Below are positions 17,600 to 26,281 of a DNA stretch of 64,000 bases, in pieces; within the stretch, counting starts at the first letter, position 1, and every line of letters begins with the position of its first letter. The notes under the pieces are model-generated. The model had not been told where the DNA came from. It worked only from the letters and a program-made list of their open reading frames with translations, and did no database searches. The stretch covers positions 391,331-455,330 of the forward strand of contig JAGOQS010000003.1 in the NCBI GenBank assembly GCA_017991315.1. The letters run 5' to 3'. The translations under genes were made by a program, and so were the position numbers. The stretch is from Ferrovibrio sp. (GTDB lineage: Bacteria > Pseudomonadota > Alphaproteobacteria > Ferrovibrionales > Ferrovibrionaceae).

Positions 17600-19387
17600 T
17601 CAGATGTCTGCGTAAACGTGGGTTTCCTTGGCGGCGCCCGGATGGGTCACGGCGCCATGGGCGGCGGTCGACACGGTCTGGGAATACTTCCAGATGGTGC
17701 CCGACTGGAATTCATGCTTGCGCGGCTTCCACTTCTTCTTGCGCTCGGCGAATTCCTTGGCCGACACGTTCACGCTCAGCACGCCCTTCTCGGCGTCGAT
17801 GGTGATGATGTCGCCATTCTTGATCAGGCCGATAGGACCGCCGACGGCAGCTTCCGGGCCGACATGGCCGACGCAGAAGCCACGGGTGCCGCCGGAGAAG
17901 CGGCCATCGGTGATCAGCGCCACCTTCTCGCCCATGCCCTGGCCGTAGATAGCGCCGGTGGTGGCGAGCATTTCGCGCATGCCGGGGCCGCCCTTCGGGC
18001 CTTCATAGCGGATGACGATGACATCGCCTTCCTTGTACTTGCGCGCCTGCACGGCGGCGAAGGCATCTTCCTCGCAGTCGAAGACGCGGGCCGGGCCAAC
18101 ATGCTTCAGCTTCTTCAGGCCGGCCACCTTCACGATGGCGGCTTCCGGCGCCAGGTTGCCCTTGAGGCCGACCACGCCGCCGGTCGGGCTGAGCGGGTTG
18201 GTGATCGGACGGATGACGTCCTGGTTCTTCGGGAACTTCACGCCCTTGAGGTTCTCGGCAATGGTCTTGCCGGTAACGGTGATGCAGTCGCCATGCAGGT
18301 AGCCGCCATCGAGCAACTGCTTCATCACCACCTGCACGCCGCCGACCTCGTAGAGGTCCTTGGCGACATACTTGCCGCCCGGCTTGAGGTCAGCGATGTA
18401 GGGCGTGCGCTTCATGACGCGGGCCACGTCCTCGAGGTCGAACTTGATGCCGCATTCGCTGGCGATGGCCGGCAGATGCAGACCGGCATTGGTGCTGCCG
18501 CCTGTGGCCGCCACGATCATGGCGGCATTCTCCAGCGCCTTGCGGGTGACGATGTCGCGCGGGCGCAGATTGCGCTTGATCAGCTCCATCACCATCTTGC
18601 CCGAGGCATAGCCGTAATCGTCGCGGTTCTCATAGGGCGCCGGGGCGCCGCTGGAACCCGGCAGCGCCAGGCCGATGGCTTCGGAAATGCAGGCCATGGT
18701 GTTGGCGGTGAACTGGCCACCGCAGGAGCCGGCCGACGGGCAGGCAACGCATTCCAGTTCGTGCAGTTCGTCCTCGTTCATGGTGCCGGCGGCGACCTGG
18801 CCCACGGCCTCGAACACATCGACGATGGTGACATCGCGGTTCTTGAAGCGGCCGGGCAGGATCGAGCCGCCATAGACGAACACGGAGGGCACGTTCAGGC
18901 GCACCATGGCCATCATCAGGCCGGGCAGCGACTTGTCGCAGCCGGCGAAACCGACCAGGGCGTCATAGCAATGGCCGCGCACCGACAGTTCAACCGAGTC
19001 AGCGATCACTTCGCGGCTGACCAGCGAGGCCTTCATGCCCTGGTGGCCCATGGCGATGGCGTCGGTAACGGTGATGGTGGTGAATTCGCGCGGCGTGCCG
19101 CCGGCGGCCTTCACACCGGCCTTGGCCTTCTGCGCCTGGCGGCCGAGCGAGATATTGCACGGCGCCGACTCATTCCAGGTGGTGACCACGCCGACCAGCG
19201 GTTGGTAGATCTCCTCCTCCTTCATGCCCATCGCATAGTAGAAGCTGCGGTGCGGTGCACGTTCGGGGCCGACACTGACGAAACGGCTGGGCAGCTTGGA
19301 TTTGTCGAAGCCGTTCGTCTTTGCCTTCGCTTTCGATTTCGCGGCAGGCTTCTTGGGGGCGGCGGCTTTCTTGGACTTGCCCTTCAT
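17600..19387 (-). CDS. ilvD: Dihydroxy-acid dehydratase
   Basis: IlvD dehydrates 2,3-dihydroxy acids to 2-oxo acids in valine, isoleucine and leucine synthesis and holds an Fe-S cluster. The 595 residues include the cluster cysteines in [20 protein letters not shown] and [16 protein letters not shown], plus [29 protein letters not shown] and [10 protein letters not shown] blocks. The first 24 or so residues are a Lys/Ala-rich extension ([16 protein letters not shown]) absent from most homologues; no later ATG would give a credible start. A terminator follows the gene, and the efflux adaptor gene is divergent. Confidence 0.95.
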   Translation of the reverse strand: MKGKSKKAAAPKKPAAKSKAKAKTNGFDKSKLPSRFVSVGPERAPHRSFYYAMGMKEEEIYQPLVGVVTTWNESAPCNISLGRQAQKAKAGVKAAGGTPREFTTITVTDAIAMGHQGMKASLVSREVIADSVELSVRGHCYDALVGFAGCDKSLPGLMMAMVRLNVPSVFVYGGSILPGRFKNRDVTIVDVFEAVGQVAAGTMNEDELHELECVACPSAGSCGGQFTANTMACISEAIGLALPGSSGAPAPYENRDDYGYASGKMVMELIKRNLRPRDIVTRKALENAAMIVAATGGSTNAGLHLPAIASECGIKFDLEDVARVMKRTPYIADLKPGGKYVAKDLYEVGGVQVVMKQLLDGGYLHGDCITVTGKTIAENLKGVKFPKNQDVIRPITNPLSPTGGVVGLKGNLAPEAAIVKVAGLKKLKHVGPARVFDCEEDAFAAVQARKYKEGDVIVIRYEGPKGGPGMREMLATTGAIYGQGMGEKVALITDGRFSGGTRGFCVGHVGPEAAVGGPIGLIKNGDIITIDAEKGVLSVNVSAKEFAERKKKWKPRKHEFQSGTIWKYSQTVSTAAHGAVTHPGAAKETHVYADI

Positions 19388-19546
19388 GGCTCTGGTTTCT
19401 CCCTAAGCTACGGAAACTGGCTGGTTCGCGGCGGAGCATAGCCAGAGCCCGGGGCTGCCGCCAGTCCTAGGCCACTGGAGCAGCGCAGGAATCCTGGTTT
19501 CATTCCGTGGTATAAGGCAGCGTGATGGGGAGCATCATGGGGGAAA

Positions 19547-21148
19547 ATGCCAGAGAATCTAAAATACCGGCAGCGTAAATCCGGGCCAGTGCGACTGCTG
19601 GCCATGCTTGTGCTGCTGCTGGCCGTGGCCGGCGGCGGCTTCCTGCTCTGGCGGCAGAATTTCGCCACCGGTGACGGCCCGCGCTACCGCATTGCAAAAG
19701 TCGAGCGCGGCAGCGTTGTCGCCAGCGTTTCCGCCTCCGGCACGCTGGCGCCGGTGACCCAGGTGCAGGTCGGCAGCCAGGTATCCGGACAGGTCAAGGA
19801 AATCCTGGCGGACTTCAATTCCGAGGTCCGCGCCAACCAGGTGATCGCCCGCATCGACCCGGAATCCTTCGAGGCCCGCGTCGCCCAGGCCGCCGCCGAG
19901 CTTGAGGTGGCGCAGGCCGCCGTGCTGATGCAGCGCGCCAGCCTGGACCGCGCGCGCACCGACACCCAGCGCGCCGAGATCACCCGCGTCGATGCCGAGC
20001 GCGAATACAGCCGCAAGCGCGACCTGGCGGATCGCGGCGTCGGCTCCACCGCCGACAAGGACCGCCAGGAAGCCAATGCGCTGGGCGCCCAGGCGCAGGT
20101 GCAGGGCGCGCGCGCCGCCACCACCATGGCCGAGGCGCAGCTTGCCAATGCCGTGGCCGCCGTGCGCCAGCGCGAGGCCGCCCTGCGCCAGTCGCGCATC
20201 GACCTGGAACGCACCTATATCCGCTCACCGGTCGATGGCGTGGTGATCCTGCGCAACATCGATGCCGGCCAGACCGTGGCCGCCAGCCTGCAGGCACCGA
20301 TCCTGTTCACCATCGCCGAGACATTGACCAAGATGCAGGTGGAAACCAGCGTCGATGAGGCCGATATCGGCCGGCTCAGCGAGAGCATGGCCGCAACCTT
20401 CACAGTGGACAGCCTGCCCGGCCGCACCTTCGAGGGCCAGATCCGCCAGATCCGCAAATCGCCGCAAGTGGTGCAGAATGTGGTGACCTATACAGTGGTA
20501 ATCGCCGCCGACAACCCGGACCTCAAACTGCTGCCGGGCATGACCGCCAATGTCCGCATTGTCGTGGAACAGCGTGCCAATACCCTGAAGCTGCCCAATG
20601 CCGCGCTGCGGTTCCGGGCGCCGGCAGGCGTTACCATCGAGGCCGCCGATGGCAGCCAGCCGGCAGTGGCGGCAAACGCCTCCCAGGGCACCGGTTTGCA
20701 GGCCGTGCGCGAACGGCTGGTGCGCGAGTTGCAGCTCAACGACGCCCAGGCCCACGCGCTGGACGATGCGTTCAACGAGCTGCGCGGCAAAATCACCGCC
20801 CTGGGGCCTGACCTCAATGAAAACCAGCGCCGCGCCGCCATTGAACGGCTACGCGCCGAGAACCGGCACAAGATCGCCGCCATGCTGACGCCGGAACAGC
20901 GCCTGCGCTATCAGGCCATGGCACCAGCGGCAGCGGGCGCTAACGCTGCAGGCGGCAGCGATGGCCGCGCCTACCAGGCCAAGGGTGCCGGACTGGTCAG
21001 CCACAGCCTGCGCATCGGGATCAGCGATGGCAGTTTCACCGAGATCATCGGCGGCAGCTTGAAGGAAGGCGATGAAATCGTGATCGGGGTGCAGGGTGCC
21101 GTGTCGTCTGGCTCGGGCGGCGGCAACGCACCGCGCCTGCGACTCTGA
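19547..21148 (+). CDS. macA: MacA-type periplasmic adaptor with an LTxxQ-like helical insert
   Basis: This is a membrane-fusion protein that should link the MacB-type ABC transporter to an outer-membrane channel. The 533 residues open with one membrane anchor (about 17-37). A lipoyl/barrel-sandwich half follows (PVTQVQVGSQVSGQVKEIL), then an alpha hairpin (about 105-215), the second sandwich half (IRSPVDGVVILRN) and a beta-barrel (about 260-350). Between the barrel end (LPNAALRFRAP) and the membrane-proximal domain (LRIGISDGSFTEIIGG) lies an extra stretch of about 110 residues, 363-475. It contains two helical LTxxQ-like repeats, including LTPEQRLRYQAM. It leads the three-gene efflux operon. 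Confidence 0.88.
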   Translation: MPENLKYRQRKSGPVRLLAMLVLLLAVAGGGFLLWRQNFATGDGPRYRIAKVERGSVVASVSASGTLAPVTQVQVGSQVSGQVKEILADFNSEVRANQVIARIDPESFEARVAQAAAELEVAQAAVLMQRASLDRARTDTQRAEITRVDAEREYSRKRDLADRGVGSTADKDRQEANALGAQAQVQGARAATTMAEAQLANAVAAVRQREAALRQSRIDLERTYIRSPVDGVVILRNIDAGQTVAASLQAPILFTIAETLTKMQVETSVDEADIGRLSESMAATFTVDSLPGRTFEGQIRQIRKSPQVVQNVVTYTVVIAADNPDLKLLPGMTANVRIVVEQRANTLKLPNAALRFRAPAGVTIEAADGSQPAVAANASQGTGLQAVRERLVRELQLNDAQAHALDDAFNELRGKITALGPDLNENQRRAAIERLRAENRHKIAAMLTPEQRLRYQAMAPAAAGANAAGGSDGRAYQAKGAGLVSHSLRIGISDGSFTEIIGGSLKEGDEIVIGVQGAVSSGSGGGNAPRLRL

Positions 21149-21158
21149 ACCCGACGCC

Positions 21159-21881
21159 ATGAGCGCCCTCATCGAAGTGGCCGGCCTGCGCAAGGTGTTC
21201 CGCCTCGGCGACAACGAGGTGGCGGCGCTGGCCGGTATCGACGTGAGCATCGCGCGCGGCGATTTCGTCGCCGTGATGGGGCCATCCGGCTCGGGCAAAT
21301 CCACCTTCATGAACATGGTCGGCTGCCTCGATTCACCCACCGGCGGCTCCTACCGCCTGGATGGCGAGGATGTTGCCGCCATGGACGAGGATGCCCGCGC
21401 CGACCTGCGCAACCGGCTGCTCGGCTTCGTGTTCCAGAGCTTCAACCTGCTGCCGCGCACCACGGCGCTGGACAATGTGGCTTTGCCCCTGCTCTACCGC
21501 CGTGGCGCTGCCATGCCGGCAGCCGAACGCCGTGCGCGGGCAGCCGGGCGCCTCAAGGAAGTGGGCCTTGCCGAGCGCGGCCACCATCAACCCTCGCAGC
21601 TTTCCGGCGGTCAGCAGCAGCGCGTCGCCATTGCTCGCGCCCTGGTCAACGATCCCGCCCTGCTGCTCGCCGACGAGCCGACCGGCGCGCTGGACAGCCG
21701 CACCTCGGTGGAGATCATGGCGCTGTTCCAGGCGCTGAACCAGCGCGGCATCACCATCGTGCTGGTGACCCATGAGCCGGATATCGCCGCCTATGCCAGC
21801 CGCAAGCTGCTGTTCCGCGATGGCAAATTGGTGAGCGACGAGCGCAACCCGGCCCCGCGCCAGGCAGCGGAGGAATTATGA
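21159..21881 (+). CDS. macB: ABC transporter ATP-binding protein, MacB/LolD class
   Basis: This 240-residue nucleotide-binding subunit drives the export permease. It has Walker A GPSGSGKST, the Q-loop in FVFQSFNLLPR, signature SQLSGGQQQRVAIARAL, Walker B LLLADEPTGALD and the switch His in VTHEP. The wording is that of the MacB/FtsE/LolD class. In E. coli MacB the ATPase is fused to the permease; here it is separate. The ATG lies ten bases after the adaptor stop, and the TGA overlaps the permease ATG. Confidence 0.92.
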   Translation: MSALIEVAGLRKVFRLGDNEVAALAGIDVSIARGDFVAVMGPSGSGKSTFMNMVGCLDSPTGGSYRLDGEDVAAMDEDARADLRNRLLGFVFQSFNLLPRTTALDNVALPLLYRRGAAMPAAERRARAAGRLKEVGLAERGHHQPSQLSGGQQQRVAIARALVNDPALLLADEPTGALDSRTSVEIMALFQALNQRGITIVLVTHEPDIAAYASRKLLFRDGKLVSDERNPAPRQAAEEL

Positions 21882-23110
21882 GCCCGCTCGCCAGCCTGCT
21901 GGTTGCGCTCCGCGCGCTGCGCGTCAACATGCTGCGCTCCGGCCTCACCATGCTCGGCATCGTGATCGGCGTGGCCGCCGTGATCACCATGGTGGCGGTG
22001 GGCGAAGGCGCGCAGGAGCGCGTGCGCGAACAGATCAAAAGTCTCGGCTCCAACCTGATCGTGATCCTCTCTGGCGCCGTCACCAGCGGCGGCGCCCGGC
22101 TCGGTTTCGGCTCACAGCTCACCATCACCGAGGATGACGGCTATGCCATCGCCCGCGAGGTCGATCTGGTGCAGGCAGCGGCGCCGGTGTCGCGCGGCAC
22201 GGCGCAGATCGTGTTCGGCAATCAGAACTGGTCCAGCGTGGTCATGGGCATCACGCCGGATTACCTGGATGTGCGCGATTGGGAAATGGCCAGTGGCCGT
22301 AGTCTCGCCCAAGAGGAGATCGACAGCGCCGCCAAGGTGGTGCTGCTGGGCCAGACGGTGGCCAACAACCTGTTCGGCGATGCCGACCCCATCGAGCAGA
22401 CCATCCGCATCCGCAAGGTGCCGTTCACAGTGATCGGCGTGCTGGCCAAGAAGGGCCAGAGCATGCAAGGCCAGGACCAGGACGACGTGGTGCTGGTGCC
22501 GATCAGCACCGCACGCAAGCGCCTGCTCGGCGGCCAGCAGGCACGCCAGCGCGCCGTGGTGGCGATTTCCGTGAAGGTGCATGACGGCGCCGACATGGCC
22601 GAGGCCGAGAGCCAGATCCGCGACCTGCTGCGCCAGCGCCATCGCCTGCAGCCGAACCAGGATGACGATTTCTGGCTGCGCAATCTCTCCGAAGTGCTGG
22701 AGACGCAGCAGGCGGCGCAGCGCGTCATGGCCCTGCTGCTGGCCGCCGTGGCCTCGGTGTCGCTGGTGGTCGGCGGCATCGGCATCATGAACATCATGCT
22801 GGTCAGCGTCACCGAACGCACCCGCGAGATCGGCCTGCGCATGGCGGTGGGCGCCCGGCGGCGCGACATCCTGGCGCAATTCCTGATCGAAGCCGTGACC
22901 CTGGCGGCGATCGGCGGCCTGATCGGCGTTGGCCTCGGCATCGGTGCCGCCATCGGCATCGCCTATTTCACCGACTGGCCGGTGCGCATCGCGCCGGCAG
23001 CGATTGTACTGGCGGTGGGTTTCGCCGCCGCCGTGGGGGTGTTTTTCGGCTTCTATCCGGCCCGCAAGGCCTCGAGACTGGAACCCATGGAAGCCCTCCG
23101 TTTCGAATAA
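21878..23110 (+). CDS. ABC transporter permease, MacB/FtsX class
   Basis: This 410-residue inner-membrane permease has the MacB layout. There is one N-terminal helix (about 20-45, RSGLTMLGIVIGVAAVITMVAV), a large periplasmic domain (about 50-270) and three C-terminal helices forming the FtsX domain. The signature NIMLVSVTERTREIGLRMAVGARRRDIL falls after the second helix. It overlaps the ATPase gene by four bases and completes an adaptor-ATPase-permease set. The cargo is unknown; macrolides, lipopeptides or envelope lipids are the usual candidates. No outer-membrane TolC gene is adjacent. Confidence 0.92.
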   Translation: MSPLASLLVALRALRVNMLRSGLTMLGIVIGVAAVITMVAVGEGAQERVREQIKSLGSNLIVILSGAVTSGGARLGFGSQLTITEDDGYAIAREVDLVQAAAPVSRGTAQIVFGNQNWSSVVMGITPDYLDVRDWEMASGRSLAQEEIDSAAKVVLLGQTVANNLFGDADPIEQTIRIRKVPFTVIGVLAKKGQSMQGQDQDDVVLVPISTARKRLLGGQQARQRAVVAISVKVHDGADMAEAESQIRDLLRQRHRLQPNQDDDFWLRNLSEVLETQQAAQRVMALLLAAVASVSLVVGGIGIMNIMLVSVTERTREIGLRMAVGARRRDILAQFLIEAVTLAAIGGLIGVGLGIGAAIGIAYFTDWPVRIAPAAIVLAVGFAAAVGVFFGFYPARKASRLEPMEALRFE

Positions 23111-23147
23111 GCCCGCTTTTAACAGAGGTTGCAAAGCCCGAGAAAAA

Positions 23148-23172
23148 TTAACCGCTGTTTAACATCCGTTAA
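23148..23172 (+). promoter_or_regulatory. CtrA-type binding site upstream of an unknown gene
   Basis: TTAA at 23148-23151 and TTAA at 23159-23162 are separated by exactly seven bases and followed by C, the full CtrA consensus TTAA-N7-TTAAC. A third TTAAC (23169-23173) follows at six-base spacing. The cluster ends 24 bases before the ATG at 23196 and lies in an 85-base gap after the permease gene. Binding by CtrA is inference from the motif; ctrA itself is not in this window. Confidence 0.5.
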
Positions 23173-23195
23173 CGCTGATCTGACAAAATGTTGCC

Positions 23196-23702
23196 ATGCG
23201 TTTCATGGCCGACATACCGGGCAACGCCCCGGGAGGCTTTTTTTCCGGTGGCTGCTTCATCGTGCTGACGCAGCTCGGCGATAGCTGGATTCTGCGTACC
23301 GTGCATGAGGACGTGGAAGCCGCCCAGGCCGAAGCCTTCCGCTGGCGCCGCATCTATGGCCCGGAACGCACCCGCATCGCCGCCGTGAATCAGGGGGGCA
23401 GCCAGGACCAGGCGCAGCCGGTACCGCCGGAAGCCACACCGGTCGTCACTCTGCCCATTACCAATCTGCCCGTGATCATCGACGTGGTGCCGGAACCGGC
23501 CAACGATATCGCCGGGGCCATGCCCAAACCAATGCCCCGGCCGGCCAAAAGCCAGCAGCGCCGCCGCACCAACGCATCCCCCCGCGAAGCCTCCCGCCCG
23601 CTCGGCTGGGGCGAAACCCTGTTGCGGGCGCTGATGCTGTATTTCGCCTATTCGCTGGTCAACCGCCTGCTCGACCTCGCCATCCTGATGCAGGGCGCCT
23701 AA
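23196..23702 (+). CDS. Hypothetical protein with a C-terminal hydrophobic segment
   Basis: I do not recognise this 168-residue protein. Its first 65 residues look like a small folded domain (GGCFIVLTQLGDSWILRTVHEDVEAAQAEAFRWRR). A Pro-rich stretch (about 75-115), a basic segment (SQQRRRTNASPR) and a hydrophobic C-terminal helix (LLRALMLYFAYSLVNRLLDLAILM) follow. That layout suggests a tail-anchored or membrane-associated protein. Two in-frame ATGs (23196, 23205) compete; neither has a strong ribosome site. The CtrA-type box just upstream suggests cell-cycle control. Codon use matches the neighbours, so it looks native. Confidence 0.7.
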   Translation: MRFMADIPGNAPGGFFSGGCFIVLTQLGDSWILRTVHEDVEAAQAEAFRWRRIYGPERTRIAAVNQGGSQDQAQPVPPEATPVVTLPITNLPVIIDVVPEPANDIAGAMPKPMPRPAKSQQRRRTNASPREASRPLGWGETLLRALMLYFAYSLVNRLLDLAILMQGA

Positions 23703-23711
23703 ACTTTTCGG

Positions 23712-24635
23712 ATGCTCGACGTCATCTTCGCGATTCTGCCGATCTTCCTGCTGATCCTGATCGGCCTTGGCATGCGGCGCTGGAATTTTCCCGGCGAAGG
23801 CTTCTGGCCGCTGGCCGACCGCAGCGTCTATTTCCTGTTCTTCCCAGCACTGCTGATCCACAACCTGGCACGCGCCGATCTCGGCGACCTCGATCCCACC
23901 GGCCTGTTCGGTACGCTGTTCGGCTCGATCCTGCTGATCGCCGCCATCGGCTACAGCCTGCGCCGGCCTCTCAGGCTGGACGGCCCGGCCTTCACCAGCC
24001 TGTTCCAGGGCTCGATCCGCTTCAACACTTTCGTCGGCTTCGGCGCCGTGGCGGCTTTGGCCGGCAATGCGGGTATCACACTCTATGCGGTGGTGATCTC
24101 GGTGGCGATCCCGGTGCTGAATATCCTCACCGTGCTGGTGATGATGCGGTTCGGCAGCCATGCCCAGGGTGGCGCCTCGCTGCGCGACCAGTTTTTTGCG
24201 CTGGCCAAGAACCCGCTGATCATCGCCTGCCTTGTCGGCATCTTCCTGAACCAGACCGGCATCGGCCTGCCGCGCGGCATCGACGCGGTGTTCAAGACAC
24301 TCGGCGATGTCGCAGCCCCGCTCGGCCTGCTCACGGTCGGCGCCGCCCTGCAACTTGACGCACTGCGCCGGGGCGGCCCGGCGGTGGCGGCAACCCTGGT
24401 GCTGAAGCTGCTGCTTTATCCGGCGGCGATGTTCGGTCTCTCTCGGCTGTGGCATCTCACTCTGATCGAGACACAGGTGCTGGTGCTGTGGGCGATGCTG
24501 CCAACCTCAAGCGCCAGCTACATCCTGGCCCGCCAGATGGGCGGCGACGCGCCACTGATGGCGGCGATTGTCACCGCCACCACGCTCGGCGCCTTCATCA
24601 CCATGCCGATCCTGCTCGGCCTGATGGGGCTTTAG
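23712..24635 (+). CDS. AEC-family transporter (auxin efflux carrier-like permease)
   Basis: This 307-residue integral membrane protein has about ten hydrophobic segments and the two-halved layout of the AEC (MleP/PIN-like) family. Family-type features are the first helix IFAILPIFLLILIGLGMRRW, the SIRFNTFVGFGAVAALAGNAG segment and the C-terminal WAMLPTSSASYILARQMGGD block. Members export organic acids or amino acids, but the substrate cannot be told from sequence. The gene starts nine bases after the unknown gene and its 3' end overlaps era, on the other strand, by four bases. Confidence 0.88.
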   Translation: MLDVIFAILPIFLLILIGLGMRRWNFPGEGFWPLADRSVYFLFFPALLIHNLARADLGDLDPTGLFGTLFGSILLIAAIGYSLRRPLRLDGPAFTSLFQGSIRFNTFVGFGAVAALAGNAGITLYAVVISVAIPVLNILTVLVMMRFGSHAQGGASLRDQFFALAKNPLIIACLVGIFLNQTGIGLPRGIDAVFKTLGDVAAPLGLLTVGAALQLDALRRGGPAVAATLVLKLLLYPAAMFGLSRLWHLTLIETQVLVLWAMLPTSSASYILARQMGGDAPLMAAIVTATTLGAFITMPILLGLMGL

Positions 24636-25537
24636 GTTTTAGGGAAATCGAGGCCCATGGCCTCGTAGCGCTCTGGGTCGTCGCCCCAGTCGCCGCGCAC
24701 CTTCACGAACAGGAAGAGATGCACGCGGCGCTCGAACTGTTCTTCCATCTCGCGCCGGGCATTGGCGCCGATGCGCTTGAGCATGGCACCGCCCTCGCCG
24801 ATGACGATCTTCTTCTGCGTCTCGCGCTCAACAAAGATCACCTGGTTGATCTTGGCGGCGCCGTCCTTCTGGTCCTTCCAATCCTCGGTTTCCACCGTGG
24901 CGGCATAGGGCAGTTCCTGGCGCAGCGCATTGAACAGCTTCTCGCGCGTGATCTCGGCGGCAAGGAAACGCATCGGCACATCGGCAAGCTGGTCTTCCGG
25001 ATAGAGCCAGGGGCCTTCCGGCATGCGGCGGGCAAGGTCACGGCGCAGATCGCCGACGCCATCGCCCTTCTCCGCTGAAATCATAAAGGTGGCGGTGAAG
25101 GGGAAATCGTTGTTCATCGCCTGGGTCAGACCGAGCAGCTTCTCGCGCAGCAGCTTGTCCACCTTGTTCAGCGCCAGCACCACCGGCGTCTTCTGTTCCT
25201 TCAGGCGCTTGAGGATTTCGCGCGTCTCGTCGTCATAGCCGCGCACCGCATCCACCACCAACAGGATCACGTCGGCATCATCCACGCCGCCCCAGGCCGC
25301 CTGCACCATGGCGCGGTCGAGCCGCCGCTTCGGCGCGAAGATGCCGGGCGTGTCCAGGAAGATGAGCTGCGTCTGGCCTTCCATGCCGATGCCGGTGATG
25401 CGCGCCCGCGTCGTCTGCACCTTGGAGGAGACAATGGAAATCTTGGCGCCGACCAGGGCGTTCAGCAAGGTCGACTTGCCGGCATTCGGTGCACCGACAA
25501 TGGCGACATAGCCGCAAGTGGTGGGGGTTTCACTCAT
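24632..25537 (-). CDS. era: GTPase Era
   Basis: Era is an essential GTPase that binds the 3' end of 16S rRNA and helps mature the small subunit. The 301 residues show G1 GAPNAGKSTLLNAL, G3 DTPGIFAPKR, G4 NKVD and G5 ISAEKGDGV, followed by the C-terminal KH domain with QKKIVIGEGGAMLKRIGANARREME. Its ATG overlaps the rnc stop (ATGA), so the two are translationally coupled. In many alphaproteobacteria recO follows era; here the next gene is the convergent AEC permease. Confidence 0.97.
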   Translation of the reverse strand: MSETPTTCGYVAIVGAPNAGKSTLLNALVGAKISIVSSKVQTTRARITGIGMEGQTQLIFLDTPGIFAPKRRLDRAMVQAAWGGVDDADVILLVVDAVRGYDDETREILKRLKEQKTPVVLALNKVDKLLREKLLGLTQAMNNDFPFTATFMISAEKGDGVGDLRRDLARRMPEGPWLYPEDQLADVPMRFLAAEITREKLFNALRQELPYAATVETEDWKDQKDGAAKINQVIFVERETQKKIVIGEGGAMLKRIGANARREMEEQFERRVHLFLFVKVRGDWGDDPERYEAMGLDFPKT

Positions 25538-26280
25538 GTATTTTGCTCCAGACGGCGTAATAGCCGGCCGGCGGCTTCCTGTTCGGCAGCCCGCTTCGAG
25601 CCGCCCTTGCCCTGTTCCGGTTCGCCATCGCCCAGCGCCACTTCCACGGTGAAGCGCGGCTCATGCGGCGGACCTTCGATACCGGCCACCTGGTAGCGCG
25701 GCACATTCATGCCCCGCGCGGCGGCCCATTCCTGCAAAGCGGTTTTTGCATCCTTGGCGGCGCCGGCATAGGAGGAATCGTCCAGGCGCGGCGCCATGTG
25801 GCGCGACACGAATTGCTCGGCGGCCGCCAGGCCGCCATCGAGATACAAAGCGGCGATCACCGCTTCCAGCGCATCGGCCAGGATCGCCGGCTTGCCGGCG
25901 CCGCCGGAATCGCGCTCGGAACGCGAAAGCTGGATATGCTCACCCAAGCCCAGATCCTGGGCGAAGCGCGCCAGGCTTTCCTGCCGCACCAATGCATTGT
26001 AGCGCAACGCCAGTTCGCCGGCGGCGGCATCGGGAAACATCTTCGCCAGCAAGGTGGCAACGATCAGGCCGAGCACGCGGTCGCCGATGAATTCAAGCCG
26101 ATTATAGTCGCGGGCGGCTTCCGCCTTGGCCGCACCGCGCCGGGCCGACTTGGCGCGCGAGCGGCGCGGATTGGCCGAGGGATGCACCAGTGCCTCCTCC
26201 AGCAGTTTCGGCTCGCTGAAGCGATGGCCGAGCGTCTGCTGCAGGATGTCGAGGCCGGATTTTTGGGCGTCGTCCGACAC
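25534..26280 (-). CDS. rnc: Ribonuclease III
   Basis: RNase III cuts double-stranded RNA, including rRNA precursors. The 248 residues comprise the nuclease domain with the signature NRLEFIGDRVLGL and ALEAVIAALYLDGG, and a C-terminal dsRNA-binding domain (KTALQEWAAARG to KRAAEQEAAGRLL). I chose GTG 26280, one base after the lepB stop, because it gives the normal N-terminus; an earlier ATG would overlap lepB by 150 bases. An Arg/Lys/Ala-rich insert of about 20 residues (ANPRRSRAKSARRGAAKAEA) precedes the signature, where most homologues have a short loop. Confidence 0.95.
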   Translation of the reverse strand: MSDDAQKSGLDILQQTLGHRFSEPKLLEEALVHPSANPRRSRAKSARRGAAKAEAARDYNRLEFIGDRVLGLIVATLLAKMFPDAAAGELALRYNALVRQESLARFAQDLGLGEHIQLSRSERDSGGAGKPAILADALEAVIAALYLDGGLAAAEQFVSRHMAPRLDDSSYAGAAKDAKTALQEWAAARGMNVPRYQVAGIEGPPHEPRFTVEVALGDGEPEQGKGGSKRAAEQEAAGRLLRRLEQNT

Positions 26281-26281
26281 G

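Noticed and set aside
17618..19441. A 607-codon open frame on the + strand opposite ilvD
   Set aside because: It mirrors a clear IlvD gene, is His/Asp/Gly-rich without any domain, and is the usual high-GC antisense artefact.
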